From NCBI RefSeq assembly GCF_900637655.1, contig NZ_LR134384.1, forward strand, positions 2,046,001 to 2,110,000: a DNA stretch of 64,000 bases, in the 5' to 3' direction. This DNA comes from Segatella oris (GTDB lineage Bacteria > Bacteroidota > Bacteroidia > Bacteroidales > Bacteroidaceae). The notes beneath the pieces are model-generated. The model was not told where the DNA came from. It ran no database searches and saw only the letters and a program-made list of their open reading frames with translations. The position numbers were made by a program, and so were the translations under genes. This document shows positions 37,861 to 46,982 of this stretch, in pieces. Numbering within the stretch: the first letter of the stretch is position 1; every line of letters begins with the position of its first letter.

Positions 37861-37894
37861 ACCTGCAAAGAAGATATCGTTTCAAAAAAATTAC

Positions 37895-37902
37895 TACCTT
37901 TG
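37895..37902 (+). promoter_or_regulatory. -7 box of the aminotransferase gene
   Basis: TACCTTTG lies 53 bases before the ATG at 37956. It supports that start over the much longer in-frame opening that would overlap yggS. Confidence 0.5.
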
Positions 37903-37955
37903 CAAACAAAACGAAGAATGATGGTCTGAAAAGCCATTTCAAAAAGAACAATTTT

Positions 37956-39164
37956 ATGCCAGAAATATCAGTACGCGGATTAGAAATGCCAGAGTCGCCC
38001 ATTAGAAAATTGGCTCCTCTCGCGGCAGCAGCAAAGAAACGTGGCACGAAGGTATATCATCTCAACATCGGTCAGCCCGACCTTCCAACTCCCCAGTGCG
38101 GACTCGATGCATTGAAGAAAATCGACCGCAAACTGCTGGAATACTCTCCAAGCCAGGGCAATCTGAGCTATCGGGAAAAGTTGACAGGCTACTACAGAAA
38201 ATACAACATCAACGTTGAAGCCGACGACATCATCATCACTTCGGGTGGTAGCGAGGCTGTGTTGTTTGCTTTCATGAGCTGTCTGAATCCCGGAGACGAG
38301 ATTATCATTCCAGAGCCAGCCTATGCCAACTACATGGCATTTGCTATCAGTGCCGGAGCCACTATCCGCACGATAGCAACGACTATCGATGAGGGTTTCT
38401 CCCTGCCAAAAGTTGAAAAGTTTGAGGAATTGATCAATGAGCACACTCGTGCCATTATGATTTGCAACCCCAACAACCCTACCGGATACCTCTACACACG
38501 ACGCGAGATGAACCAAATCCGCGATCTTGTGAAGAAATATGACCTCTATCTGTTCTCTGATGAAGTCTACCGGGAATACATCTATACAGGTTCGCCCTAT
38601 ATCAGCGCCTGCCATTTGGAAGGCATCGAGGAAAATGTCATCTTGATTGACTCTGTTTCAAAACGATATTCTGAATGCGGTATTCGCGTAGGTGCATTGA
38701 TAACAAAGAATACCGAAGTGAGAAAGGCCGTGATGAAATTCTGCCAGGCCCGACTCTCTCCACCCCTCATCGGACAGATTGTTGCCGAGGCCTCTCTGGA
38801 TGCGCCCGAGGAATACTATCGTGATGTCTACGATGAATATGTGGAGCGCAGAAAATGCCTTATTGACGGTTTGAACCGCATACCCGGTGTTTATTCGCCA
38901 ATACCAATGGGAGCTTTCTATACCGTGGCAAAACTTCCGGTTGACAACAGCGAGAAGTTCTGCCGTTGGTGTCTTGAAGAATTCAACTATGAGGGCGAAA
39001 CCGTAATGATGGCACCAGCCTCTGGTTTCTACACCACACCAGGTGCAGGCATCAATCAAGTGCGCATTGCCTATGTCTTGAAAAAGCCCGATTTGGAGCG
39101 TGCCTTGATAGTATTGAAGAAAGCCCTTGAAACCTATCCAGGGCGCGTTGTCGACGAAGAATAA
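37956..39164 (+). CDS. Class I/II aminotransferase (aspartate aminotransferase-like)
   Basis: The start MPEISVRGLEMPESPIRKLAPLA gives 402 residues. Fold-type I motifs are LNIGQPDLPTP, SGGSEAVLFAF, CNPNNPTG (substrate carboxylate), FSDEVYREY (PLP-contacting Asp and Tyr) and the Schiff-base lysine in DSVSKRYSECGIRVG. The C-terminal INQVRIAYVL contains the carboxylate-binding Arg. It probably transaminates aspartate or an aromatic amino acid. The exact substrate is not decided by these motifs. The permease gene follows after 9 bases. Confidence 0.87.
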   Translation: MPEISVRGLEMPESPIRKLAPLAAAAKKRGTKVYHLNIGQPDLPTPQCGLDALKKIDRKLLEYSPSQGNLSYREKLTGYYRKYNINVEADDIIITSGGSEAVLFAFMSCLNPGDEIIIPEPAYANYMAFAISAGATIRTIATTIDEGFSLPKVEKFEELINEHTRAIMICNPNNPTGYLYTRREMNQIRDLVKKYDLYLFSDEVYREYIYTGSPYISACHLEGIEENVILIDSVSKRYSECGIRVGALITKNTEVRKAVMKFCQARLSPPLIGQIVAEASLDAPEEYYRDVYDEYVERRKCLIDGLNRIPGVYSPIPMGAFYTVAKLPVDNSEKFCRWCLEEFNYEGETVMMAPASGFYTTPGAGINQVRIAYVLKKPDLERALIVLKKALETYPGRVVDEE

Positions 39165-39173
39165 CAGCCAACC

Positions 39174-40421
39174 TTGAACCTACCTCTTTTCATAGCAAGG
39201 AAAATCTATGGTGGCAAGACCGAGGGAAAACAAGTATCTCGCCCTGCCATACGAATAGCTACGGCAGGCGTGGCTATCGGTCTTGCCGTGATGTTGATAT
39301 CGGTGAGTGTCGTGTTGGGCTTCAAACATACTATCCGCGACAAGGTTATCGGATTTGGAAGCCACATTCAGGTGGGTAGCTTCATGACTTTGCAAACAGG
39401 TGACTTCTACCCCATTCAAATGGATGACTCGATGCTGACCGTTCTGAAAACGATTCCGGGAGTGAAGCATGTTCAGCGCTATGCTATGAAACAAGGCATT
39501 CTCAAAACCGACCACGACTTTTTGGGAGTGATATTCAAAGGAATAGGGGCTGAATATGACACAACTTTCCTGCATCAAAACATGCGCCAAGGCCATATTC
39601 CGCGCTTCACGGACAATGCCTCAAGCAACAAGATTCTCATTTCACAAAGCATTGCCGACAAATTGGGGGTGAAGGCCAATGACAAGATTTACAGTTACTT
39701 CATCGACAAAAACGGTGTGCGCACCCGACGTTTTACCATAGAAGGAGTCTATCAGACCAATCTCTCACAATATGATGACATCACCTGCTTTACCGACCTC
39801 TATACGGCCGTAAGACTCAATGGGTGGGAAGACGACCAGACAACAGGGGCAGAGCTGACCGTCAAGGATTTCAGCCAGTTAGACGATGTAGAAAACCTTG
39901 TGGTGAAAAAAGTGAACCGCACACTCGACCACTATGGTGAAACCTATTCTTCGAAAACCATTCGCGAACTGTGTCCCCAAATCTTCTCGTGGCTCGACCT
40001 GCTCGACCTCAATGTATGGATTATTTTGGCATTGATGATTGCCGTGGCTGGCGTAACGATGATTTCCGGTTTGCTCATTATCATTCTTGAACGAACCGTG
40101 ATGATAGGTATTCTGAAAGCATTGGGCGCCCGAAATAAAACCATTCGCCATACCTTCATGTGGTTTGCCGCCTTCATCATTGGCAAAGGAATGCTGATCG
40201 GCAATATTGTCGGACTTGGACTGATTTCCCTTCAACAGTTTACAGGCCTTGTCAAGCTCAATCCACAGACCTATTATGTCAACACAGTCCCTGTGGAATA
40301 CAACATTCCATTGTTCATCATTCTGAACGTAGCCACCCTACTGATTTGTCTTTTTGTGCTCATAGCCCCAAGCTATCTGATTTCTCATATACATCCCGCT
40401 AAATCCATGCGGTACGAGTAA
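39174..40421 (+). CDS. LolC/LolE-type ABC transporter permease
   Basis: The 415-residue protein begins LPLFIARKIYG and probably starts at a TTG codon, since no ATG fits the conserved N-terminus. The first membrane helix (about 24-48) is followed by a MacB-like periplasmic domain. Three C-terminal helices follow (IILALMIAVAGVTMISGLLIIIL, FMWFAAFIIGKGMLIGNIVGLGLI, FIILNVATLLICLFVLI), the FtsX fold. This matches Bacteroidota LolE-type permeases for lipoprotein release. Its ATPase (LolD) is not adjacent. Confidence 0.82.
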   Translation: MNLPLFIARKIYGGKTEGKQVSRPAIRIATAGVAIGLAVMLISVSVVLGFKHTIRDKVIGFGSHIQVGSFMTLQTGDFYPIQMDDSMLTVLKTIPGVKHVQRYAMKQGILKTDHDFLGVIFKGIGAEYDTTFLHQNMRQGHIPRFTDNASSNKILISQSIADKLGVKANDKIYSYFIDKNGVRTRRFTIEGVYQTNLSQYDDITCFTDLYTAVRLNGWEDDQTTGAELTVKDFSQLDDVENLVVKKVNRTLDHYGETYSSKTIRELCPQIFSWLDLLDLNVWIILALMIAVAGVTMISGLLIIILERTVMIGILKALGARNKTIRHTFMWFAAFIIGKGMLIGNIVGLGLISLQQFTGLVKLNPQTYYVNTVPVEYNIPLFIILNVATLLICLFVLIAPSYLISHIHPAKSMRYE

Positions 40422-40460
40422 TCAAAAACAACTGCTGACAATAAATAATGCACATAAAGT

Positions 40461-40491
40461 TTTGAGATGTGCAGATAATACCTTATCTTTG
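40461..40491 (+). promoter_or_regulatory. Promoter of the acyl-CoA synthetase pair
   Basis: TTTG at 40461-40464 and TATCTTTG at 40484-40491 are separated by 19 bases. The ATG follows at 40515. Confidence 0.75.
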
Positions 40492-40514
40492 CACAAAATT
40501 TTTGATATTGTGCA

Positions 40515-42182
40515 ATGAATTCATTACCAAATTTCAATAGCTACATAGAACAAAGCATCATCAACAATTGGGAGAAGGATGCCCTGACCGATTATAAAGG
40601 AGCCACCCTCCAATTCCATGATGTAGCAAGGAAGATAGAAAAGCTACACATTCTTTTTGAAAACAGCGGTCTTCAGAAAGGCGATAAGATTGCACTATGT
40701 GGCAGAAACAGTTCGCATTGGGCCGTGGCCTTTCTCGCCACACTGACCTATGGTGCCGTTGCCGTACCCGTACAAAACGAATTCAAAGCCGAACAAATAC
40801 ACAACATTGTCAATCATAGCGAGTCAAAACTGCTATTCGTAGGTGATGTCGTGGCTACCGAGATTAACGCTGATGAAATGCCTTCGTTGGAAGGTGTAAT
40901 TTATATTCCCGACTTTTCAGTCATGCTTTCACGTTCTGAAAAGCTGACATACGCTCGCGAACATCTGAACGAAATCTTCGGACATAAATACCCCAAATAT
41001 TTCCGAAAAGAGCATATCCACTATCATGTGGACCAGTCTGAGGAACTGGCATTAATCAATTACACCAGTGGAACAACGGGCTTTTCCAAGGGGGTGATGC
41101 TTCCCTACCGTGCACTCACAAGCAACTATGATTTCCTTGCAGAAGCCATTGGAACCAAACTTCCCAAGCACTGCGATGTGCTGGCAATCCTTCCGATGGG
41201 CCACATGTATGGTATGGTGTGTGAGTTCATTTTGGAATTCTGTTTAGGCAATCATACTTATTTCCTCACAAGACTACCGAGTCCGACGATTATCCAACAG
41301 GCATTTACTGAAATTCGTCCGGCTATCATCGTTGCCGTGCCTTTGGTTGTCGAAAAGATTATCCGGAAAAACGTATTCCCAAAGATACAGACCAACGTGT
41401 ATAAACTGCTGATGAACATGCCTGTCATCAGCAAGAAGGTCAAGGAACGCATTCTCGATATTGTCCGCACAGAGTTTGGTGGCAATATGTATGAGGTCAT
41501 TGTGGGTGGTGCCGGACTGAACAAGGAAATTGAAGACTTCCTCGTAAACATCGGTTTCCCTATCACTATGGGCTATGGAACCACGGAGACGGCTCCTCTG
41601 ATTACCTATACAGACTGGCATGATTTCCAAGCAAGAAGCTGTGGCACTCCCGTCAAGAACATGGAAGTGAAGATTGCAAGTAACGACCCGGAAAACATTC
41701 CAGGAGAGATTATCACGCGTGGACTAAACGTGATGTTGGGCTATTATAAAAACGAAGAGGCCACAAAAGCCGTTATGGATAACGAGGGCTGGTATCACAC
41801 GGGAGACCTCGCTACCATGTCGGCTGACGGACATGTGTTTATCCGCGGACGCATCAAGAATATGCTTCTCGGTGCAAACGGACAGAATGTCTATCCCGAA
41901 GAAATTGAAAACAAGCTGAACTCAATGACCTTGGTAAGTGAATGCCTTGTCCTGCAAAAGGAGGAAAAACTCATAGCATTGGTTCACCCCGACTATGAAG
42001 AGGCCGAAGCCATGGGCTTCAGCGGAGAAGACTTGCAGAGCATTATGGAGCAAAATCGTGGAAATCTTAACGATATGTTGCCAAGCTTTTCAAAGATTTC
42101 CGCTATCCAACTCCATGAAGAAGAATTTGCAAAAACTCCAAAAAAGAGCATCAAACGCTATCTGTATCAGGATGCAATCTAA
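40515..42182 (+). CDS. AMP-dependent synthetase, long-chain acyl-CoA ligase-like (first of a tandem pair)
   Basis: The 555-residue protein has the AMP-binding P-loop LINYTSGTTGFSKGVML (about residues 175-192). Further motifs are MGYGTTETAPLI, GWYHTGDLATMSADGHVFIRGR and the C-terminal catalytic lysine in TPKKSIKRYLY. It should activate a carboxylic acid, probably a fatty acid, to its CoA ester through an acyl-adenylate. It opens a two-gene operon with a close paralogue 51 bases downstream. Its N-terminus lacks the membrane segment of some long-chain ligases. Confidence 0.85.
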   Translation: MNSLPNFNSYIEQSIINNWEKDALTDYKGATLQFHDVARKIEKLHILFENSGLQKGDKIALCGRNSSHWAVAFLATLTYGAVAVPVQNEFKAEQIHNIVNHSESKLLFVGDVVATEINADEMPSLEGVIYIPDFSVMLSRSEKLTYAREHLNEIFGHKYPKYFRKEHIHYHVDQSEELALINYTSGTTGFSKGVMLPYRALTSNYDFLAEAIGTKLPKHCDVLAILPMGHMYGMVCEFILEFCLGNHTYFLTRLPSPTIIQQAFTEIRPAIIVAVPLVVEKIIRKNVFPKIQTNVYKLLMNMPVISKKVKERILDIVRTEFGGNMYEVIVGGAGLNKEIEDFLVNIGFPITMGYGTTETAPLITYTDWHDFQARSCGTPVKNMEVKIASNDPENIPGEIITRGLNVMLGYYKNEEATKAVMDNEGWYHTGDLATMSADGHVFIRGRIKNMLLGANGQNVYPEEIENKLNSMTLVSECLVLQKEEKLIALVHPDYEEAEAMGFSGEDLQSIMEQNRGNLNDMLPSFSKISAIQLHEEEFAKTPKKSIKRYLYQDAI

Positions 42183-42233
42183 AAAATGAAAACTATATCT
42201 AAAGCAAAACAGTAAACCAGAAAAAATAACATT

Positions 42234-43898
42234 ATGGAACAAACACCAAGTTTCAATAGTCTGATACAACAGTCTATCATCGACAATTGGGATAAGGATG
42301 CACTCACAGACTTTAAGGGTGCAACGCTGCAGTATCATGATGTAGCACGTAAGATTGAGAAACTTCACATCATGTTTGAAAGTAGTGGTGTGGTTAAAGG
42401 CAACAAGATTGCACTGGCCGGACGCAACAGTGCCAACTGGGCTGTGGCTTTTCTGGCTACGCTCACCTATGGTTGTGTGGCCGTTCCTATCCTTCATGAA
42501 TTCACACCCGACCAGATGCACAACATCGTTAACCACAGTGAGGCCCGCCTTCTCTTTGTTGGAGATGTTGTAGCCACACAGATTGACGCAACGAAAATGC
42601 CCGGACTTGAAGGCATCATCTATATCCCCGACTACTCGCTTGTGCTCTCACGCACAGACAAACTGACCTATGCGCGCGAGCATCTGAACGAGATGTTTGG
42701 CAAGAAGTATCCTAAATACTTCAGAAAAGAACATGTCAATTACTATATTGACACTGATCCCGAAGAGTTGGCACTCATCAACTACACCAGTGGAACGACA
42801 GGATTTTCCAAGGGCGTGATGATTCCTTATCGTGCATTATGGAGCAACACCTACTTTGCCAACCAAGTATTGGGCAAACAGATTAAATGTGGAGACAATA
42901 TCATCAGTATTCTTCCCATGGCTCATATGTATGGCATGTCGTTTGAATTCATCTTCGAGTTCATCAAAGGTTGTCATATCTTCTACCTTACCCGGGTGCC
43001 AAGTCCGGCCATTATCGCCCAGGCTTTCAGTGAAGTAAAGCCCAAGGTTATCATCAGCGTGCCATTGGTCATCGAGAAGATTATCCGCAAGAAAGTGTTC
43101 CCGAAAATACAGAACAACCGCATGCGCATGCTCCTTCACATGCCTGTTGTGGCTAAGAAAGTGCGCGAAAAGATATGCGAACAGGTTACCAATGCCTTCG
43201 GTGGTGAATTCTATGAAGTCATTATCGGTGGTGCCGCCTTTAATCAAGAGATTGAACGCTTCGTACATCGTATTGGTTTTAAATACACAGTAGGATATGG
43301 TGCCACGGAATGTGCCCCTATCATTTGTTATTCAGATTATAAAGACTTTGTGCCGGGAAGCTGTGGCCGGGCTGTTGTCAACATGAAAGTGAAGATTGAC
43401 AGTCCAGACCCAGAGAATGTACCAGGAGAAATTCTTGCAAAGGGACTCAACGTAATGTTGGGCTATTATAAGAACGAAGAAGCCACGCGTCAGACCATTG
43501 ATGCCGACGGCTGGTATCACACGGGCGACCTCGGAACAATGGATGCCGACGGGAATGTCTTCATCAAAGGACGTTCCAAAAACATGCTCTTGGGTGCAAG
43601 TGGACAGAATATCTACCCTGAAGAGATTGAAGACCGCCTGAACTCAATGCCTATGGTCAATGAGAGTGTAGTGATTCAGGAAGGTGACAAACTCATTGGA
43701 TTGGTTTATCCTGATTATGAAGAGGCCAAGAACATGGGCTTCTCCAACCAAGACTTGGAAACCATCATGGAGCAGAACCGCAACGAACTTAACCAGACGC
43801 AACCCGCCTACTGCAAACTCACGGCTATCCGTATCCATGAAGAAGAGTTCGAGAAAACACCGAAAAAGAGCATCAAGAGATACCTCTATCAAAAGTAA
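42234..43898 (+). CDS. AMP-dependent synthetase, long-chain acyl-CoA ligase-like (second of a tandem pair)
   Basis: The 554-residue protein is collinear with the preceding gene from end to end, with roughly two thirds of residues identical by eye. It keeps the P-loop (INYTSGTTGFSKGVMI), VGYGATECAPII, GWYHTGDLGTMDADGNVFIKGR and TPKKSIKRYLYQ. Both copies look intact, so this is a tandem gene duplication with probable divergence in acyl-chain preference. Differences concentrate around 225-270 (GKQIKCGDNIIS against GTKLPKHCDVLA) and near the acyl pocket. Its promoter is that of the first gene. Confidence 0.85.
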   Translation: MEQTPSFNSLIQQSIIDNWDKDALTDFKGATLQYHDVARKIEKLHIMFESSGVVKGNKIALAGRNSANWAVAFLATLTYGCVAVPILHEFTPDQMHNIVNHSEARLLFVGDVVATQIDATKMPGLEGIIYIPDYSLVLSRTDKLTYAREHLNEMFGKKYPKYFRKEHVNYYIDTDPEELALINYTSGTTGFSKGVMIPYRALWSNTYFANQVLGKQIKCGDNIISILPMAHMYGMSFEFIFEFIKGCHIFYLTRVPSPAIIAQAFSEVKPKVIISVPLVIEKIIRKKVFPKIQNNRMRMLLHMPVVAKKVREKICEQVTNAFGGEFYEVIIGGAAFNQEIERFVHRIGFKYTVGYGATECAPIICYSDYKDFVPGSCGRAVVNMKVKIDSPDPENVPGEILAKGLNVMLGYYKNEEATRQTIDADGWYHTGDLGTMDADGNVFIKGRSKNMLLGASGQNIYPEEIEDRLNSMPMVNESVVIQEGDKLIGLVYPDYEEAKNMGFSNQDLETIMEQNRNELNQTQPAYCKLTAIRIHEEEFEKTPKKSIKRYLYQK

Positions 43899-44070
43899 AA
43901 AAGCAAAAAAACAAGAAAACAGAAAAGAGGACAGAGAGGGTAAAAAAGTAAATGAGACTATTGAATGGAACGATAAGGAAATCATTCCCGACCAAACAAT
44001 TTCCAAATCTTTTTACTCTTTTGTCCTCTTACTTCATGTTTCCTTTACTTTTTACTTTCTAAAAGCATTG

Positions 44071-44180
44071 TAATCTGCATCAAATCATAAGCTAATCTGC
44101 ATCAAGTTACATCGTAATCTGCATCAAGTTATACGATAACTTGCATCAAGTTACAACGCATTCTGCATCAAGTTACAAGC
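44071..44180 (+). repeat. 22-base-period array, copy 5 (5 units, best conserved)
   Basis: Five units each contain TGCATCAA, at 44076, 44098, 44120, 44142 and 44164, exactly 22 bases apart. Four of them continue GTTA(C/T). It lies in the 43899-44302 gap between the convergent ends of the second synthetase and the DUF3127 gene. The rest of the gap is AT- and A/G-rich with no gene seen. Confidence 0.85.
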
Positions 44181-44302
44181 AAAGATCAGCGAAGAAAAAC
44201 TATCATACCGCTTTTATCATCATTTCACCGATAAATACCACTTTGCAGAAAGATAAATAAAAGGAAAACGGTATGCAGAGGAAGAACAAAAGAAGAATTA
44301 TG

Positions 44303-44340
44303 AAGAAAGGTGCATTGTCAACGGGCAATGCACCTTTCTT
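44303..44340. terminator. Strong hairpin terminator after the DUF3127 gene
   Basis: A perfect 15-base stem, AAGAAAGGTGCATTG / CAATGCACCTTTCTT, has an 8-base loop and lies 24 bases past the DUF3127 stop. It may serve both convergent transcripts. Confidence 0.85.
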
Positions 44341-44364
44341 CTGCTTTAGTAAAATCTGTTTTCC

Positions 44365-44772
44365 TTAGAATGGCAGATCATCTGCACTTTCACCTTCAGC
44401 ATTCTGCTGTGGAGGGAATGGAGCCTGAGCACCTGCAACAGGAGCCTGTCCAGCCGGAGCAGCACCAAAAGCCTCTGGAGGAACAGCTGCGCCAATCGTT
44501 GCCGGATCAATCTGACGGACATCAAATGCACGGATACTGTTGAACCAACGACCGTTATACTCATGGGCATCAATATCGAAAGAAACGTTCACTTCCTGGC
44601 CAATCTGAATATTGAAACGCTGCAGACGCTCTTCACCGAAAACGCTGAAAACCATCTTATGAGGATAATTCTCATGAGTCTCGATAACAAAATCCTGCGC
44701 TTTCCATTCGCCACGTGCAGAGGTACCCGAACGTGCGGGAAGTGCTGCAATAACCTTACCTTGTAAATCCAT
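44365..44772 (-). CDS. DUF3127 protein, SSB-like with acidic DDLPF tip
   Basis: The 135-residue protein has an N-terminal OB-like domain (MDLQGKVIAALPARSGTSARGEWKAQDFVIETHENYPHKMVF...FDVRQID). A disordered Ala/Pro/Gln-rich linker follows, ending in EGESADDLPF. The tail closely mimics the DDxxPF protein-interaction tip of single-stranded DNA-binding proteins. DUF3127 is a Bacteroidota family of unproven function. A single-stranded DNA or replisome role is inferred from the fold and tail, and from dnaN being the divergent neighbour. Confidence 0.8.
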   Translation of the reverse strand: MDLQGKVIAALPARSGTSARGEWKAQDFVIETHENYPHKMVFSVFGEERLQRFNIQIGQEVNVSFDIDAHEYNGRWFNSIRAFDVRQIDPATIGAAVPPEAFGAAPAGQAPVAGAQAPFPPQQNAEGESADDLPF

Positions 44773-44892
44773 AATCGTATTTTATATTATTTTTTCAAGT
44801 TTCAAAATGCAAAAAAGAAGTTTTTGTTTTTACACTTTATTCTGCGAAATTACTAAAATAGTTCTAATAAATGAAACATTTTGTACCTTTTT

Positions 44893-44924
44893 TTTGTTTT
44901 ACACAGGGGTTTTTACTATTTTTG
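44893..44924 (+). promoter_or_regulatory. Promoter of the dnaN operon
   Basis: TTTG at 44893-44896 and TATTTTTG at 44917-44924 have 20-base spacing. The leader is about 45 bases. Confidence 0.72.
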
Positions 44925-44973
44925 TATGTACAAAAAACATAAATGGAATAATAACTAATAAACAACGATACTA

Positions 44974-46095
44974 ATGAGATTTACATTATCCAGCAGCGCA
45001 CTGAATGCACGCCTGCAATCACTTGCCAAGGTTATCAACAGTAAGAACTCACTGCCTATCCTCGACAGTTTCCTTTTTGAAGTCAGCAACAGCGGACTCA
45101 AGATTACGGCATCAGACAGTGAGAACGTTATGACTTCGCTCGTGGCGCTTAGCGAATGTGATGGTGAAGGAAGCTTCGCTGTGCCCAACCGAACAATCCT
45201 TGACGCTGTCAAAGAACTGCCCGAGCAACCACTTTCGTTCGATGTTGACATTGAAGCGCTCACTATCAAAATTCTCTATCAGAACGGTATGTACAATTTC
45301 ACGGCACAGAATGCCGATGAATATCCTCATACACAGGCAGTGCCCGACGGTGCAAACGTTATCACCATGACTTCAGCTTCATTGGTGAGCAACATCACCC
45401 GCTCGCTCTTTGCAACGGCTACCGATGAACTTCGCCCTGTAATGAACGGCATCTACTTCGACTTGACAACCGACTATTTAGCCATTGTTGCCACAGACGG
45501 TCATAAGTTGGTGCGCAACCAAGACTATACGGTCAAGAGCGAAAACGCGGCATCATTTATTCTTCCCAAGAAGCCTGCTACGCTCTTGAAGAATGTTCTG
45601 AGCAAAGACGACAATGAAGTAGTCATCAGATTTGATGACCGCAGCACTGAAATCCGCTTTGCCGAGGGTCAACTCACCTGTCGCCTTATCGAAGGAAACT
45701 ATCCTAACTACAATAGCGTTATCCCACAGAACCCCCACAACATGAACATCGACCGCAAGAGCCTTATCGGTGCACTGCGTCGTGTGCTGCCGTTTGCAAG
45801 CGAGAGCAGTCAGCTTGTTCGGTTCCGCATTGAGGCTGGCAAGTTGGAGGTTTCGTCAGAAGACATTGACTTCGCTACCAGTGCCAAGGAGCAGATTATC
45901 TGTGACTACAACGGTCCGCAAATGAGTATTGGCTTCAAGGGAAGTTCATTGCAGGATATCCTTAACAATCTTGACGGTGATGAAGTCATCTTCCAATTGG
46001 CAGATCCAAGCCGTGCAGGGGTCATTGTTCCTGCTCAACAGCCTGAGAATGCCAACATTCTGATGTTGATTATGCCCATGCTTCTCAACGATTAA
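44974..46095 (+). CDS. dnaN: DNA polymerase III beta sliding clamp
   Basis: The 373-residue protein begins MRFTLSSSALNARLQSLAKVINSKNSLPILDSFLFEV. ATDGHKLVRNQDY, LIEGNYPNYNSVIPQNP and the C-terminal LMLIMPMLLND are standard clamp motifs (three repeated domains). It tethers the replicative polymerase to DNA. It is not next to dnaA here. It heads a run dnaN-exonuclease-coaBC-porD-recN that is typical of Bacteroidota. Confidence 0.97.
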   Translation: MRFTLSSSALNARLQSLAKVINSKNSLPILDSFLFEVSNSGLKITASDSENVMTSLVALSECDGEGSFAVPNRTILDAVKELPEQPLSFDVDIEALTIKILYQNGMYNFTAQNADEYPHTQAVPDGANVITMTSASLVSNITRSLFATATDELRPVMNGIYFDLTTDYLAIVATDGHKLVRNQDYTVKSENAASFILPKKPATLLKNVLSKDDNEVVIRFDDRSTEIRFAEGQLTCRLIEGNYPNYNSVIPQNPHNMNIDRKSLIGALRRVLPFASESSQLVRFRIEAGKLEVSSEDIDFATSAKEQIICDYNGPQMSIGFKGSSLQDILNNLDGDEVIFQLADPSRAGVIVPAQQPENANILMLIMPMLLND

Positions 46096-46121
46096 CCGCT
46101 TGCTCACGCTTAATATTGACA

Positions 46122-46982
46122 ATGAAATTAAATCTGAAAAAGCCCCTCGTAGTCTTTGACCTTGAGACTACGGGGCTTGATATTGTAAACGACCGCATCA
46201 TTCAGCTGTCGTTTATCAAGGTTTGTCCGGATGGAACTGAAGAGCGCGGAGATCATCTTATCAATCCGGGAAAGCATATTCCCGACATGGTGTCAGCCCT
46301 TACGGGTATTGACGATGAAAAAGTGAAGGATGCTCCAAGCTTCAAACAACTGTCTGCAACACTGGCCGAGAAGTTCAAAGGCTGTGACTTTGCAGGATTC
46401 AATTCCAACCGCTTTGATGTTCCAATGCTGGCCGAGGAATTCCTTCGGGCAGGTATAGATTTTGACTTTTCAAAGTGCAGGCTCATTGATGCGCAGACCA
46501 TTTTCCACAAAATGGAAAAGCGAAATCTGGCTGCTGCCTACGAATTCTATTGTGGACGAAAAATGGATGAAGACTTCGAAGCACACCGTGCCGACCAAGA
46601 TACCGAGGCCACCTATCGCGTGCTGTTGGGACAGCTCGACATGTATTCGGCAGACAAGCAGAGTGAAGCCGAGCGCATATTGCCCAACGACATGGATTAT
46701 CTGGCTGATTTCTCCAAGCAGAATGACAATGTTGACTTTGCAGGACGCATTGTCTGGGGGCCTGTAAAGGATAAAGACGGCAATCCTTTGCTGGATAAAG
46801 ACGGTCAACCACAGGTGCAAGAGGTGTTCAACTTCGGCAAATACAAGGACATGCCAGTGGCAGAAGTCTTGAAGAAAGACCCTGGATATTATTCCTGGAT
46901 GTTGGCGGCAGAGTTCTCAAACAACACCAAACAGGTGCTCACACGCATCAGACTACGAGAATTCAACAAGCGCTCATGCTGA
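46122..46982 (+). CDS. DnaQ-type 3'-5' exonuclease
   Basis: The ATG at 46122 is preferred to an in-frame TTG two codons earlier. Of the 286 residues, the DEDDh motifs are Exo I LVVFDLETTGLD (Asp/Glu), Exo II GFNSNRFDVPML (Asp) and Exo III HRADQDTEATYRVL (His/Asp). The C-terminal part (FGKYKDMPVAEVLKKDPGYYSWML) resembles the short domain after exonuclease X-type enzymes. It could proofread for the polymerase or act in repair. It starts 26 bases after dnaN and overlaps coaBC by 7 bases. Confidence 0.88.
   Translation: MKLNLKKPLVVFDLETTGLDIVNDRIIQLSFIKVCPDGTEERGDHLINPGKHIPDMVSALTGIDDEKVKDAPSFKQLSATLAEKFKGCDFAGFNSNRFDVPMLAEEFLRAGIDFDFSKCRLIDAQTIFHKMEKRNLAAAYEFYCGRKMDEDFEAHRADQDTEATYRVLLGQLDMYSADKQSEAERILPNDMDYLADFSKQNDNVDFAGRIVWGPVKDKDGNPLLDKDGQPQVQEVFNFGKYKDMPVAEVLKKDPGYYSWMLAAEFSNNTKQVLTRIRLREFNKRSC

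Noticed and set aside
37767..37955. N-terminal extension of the aminotransferase
   Set aside because: It would overlap the conserved C-terminus of yggS and includes a promoter box; the family starts at MPEIS.
44071..44180. CRISPR-like periodic repeat
   Set aside because: The period is 22 bases with the whole unit drifting; there are no constant repeats separated by unique spacers and no cas genes nearby.
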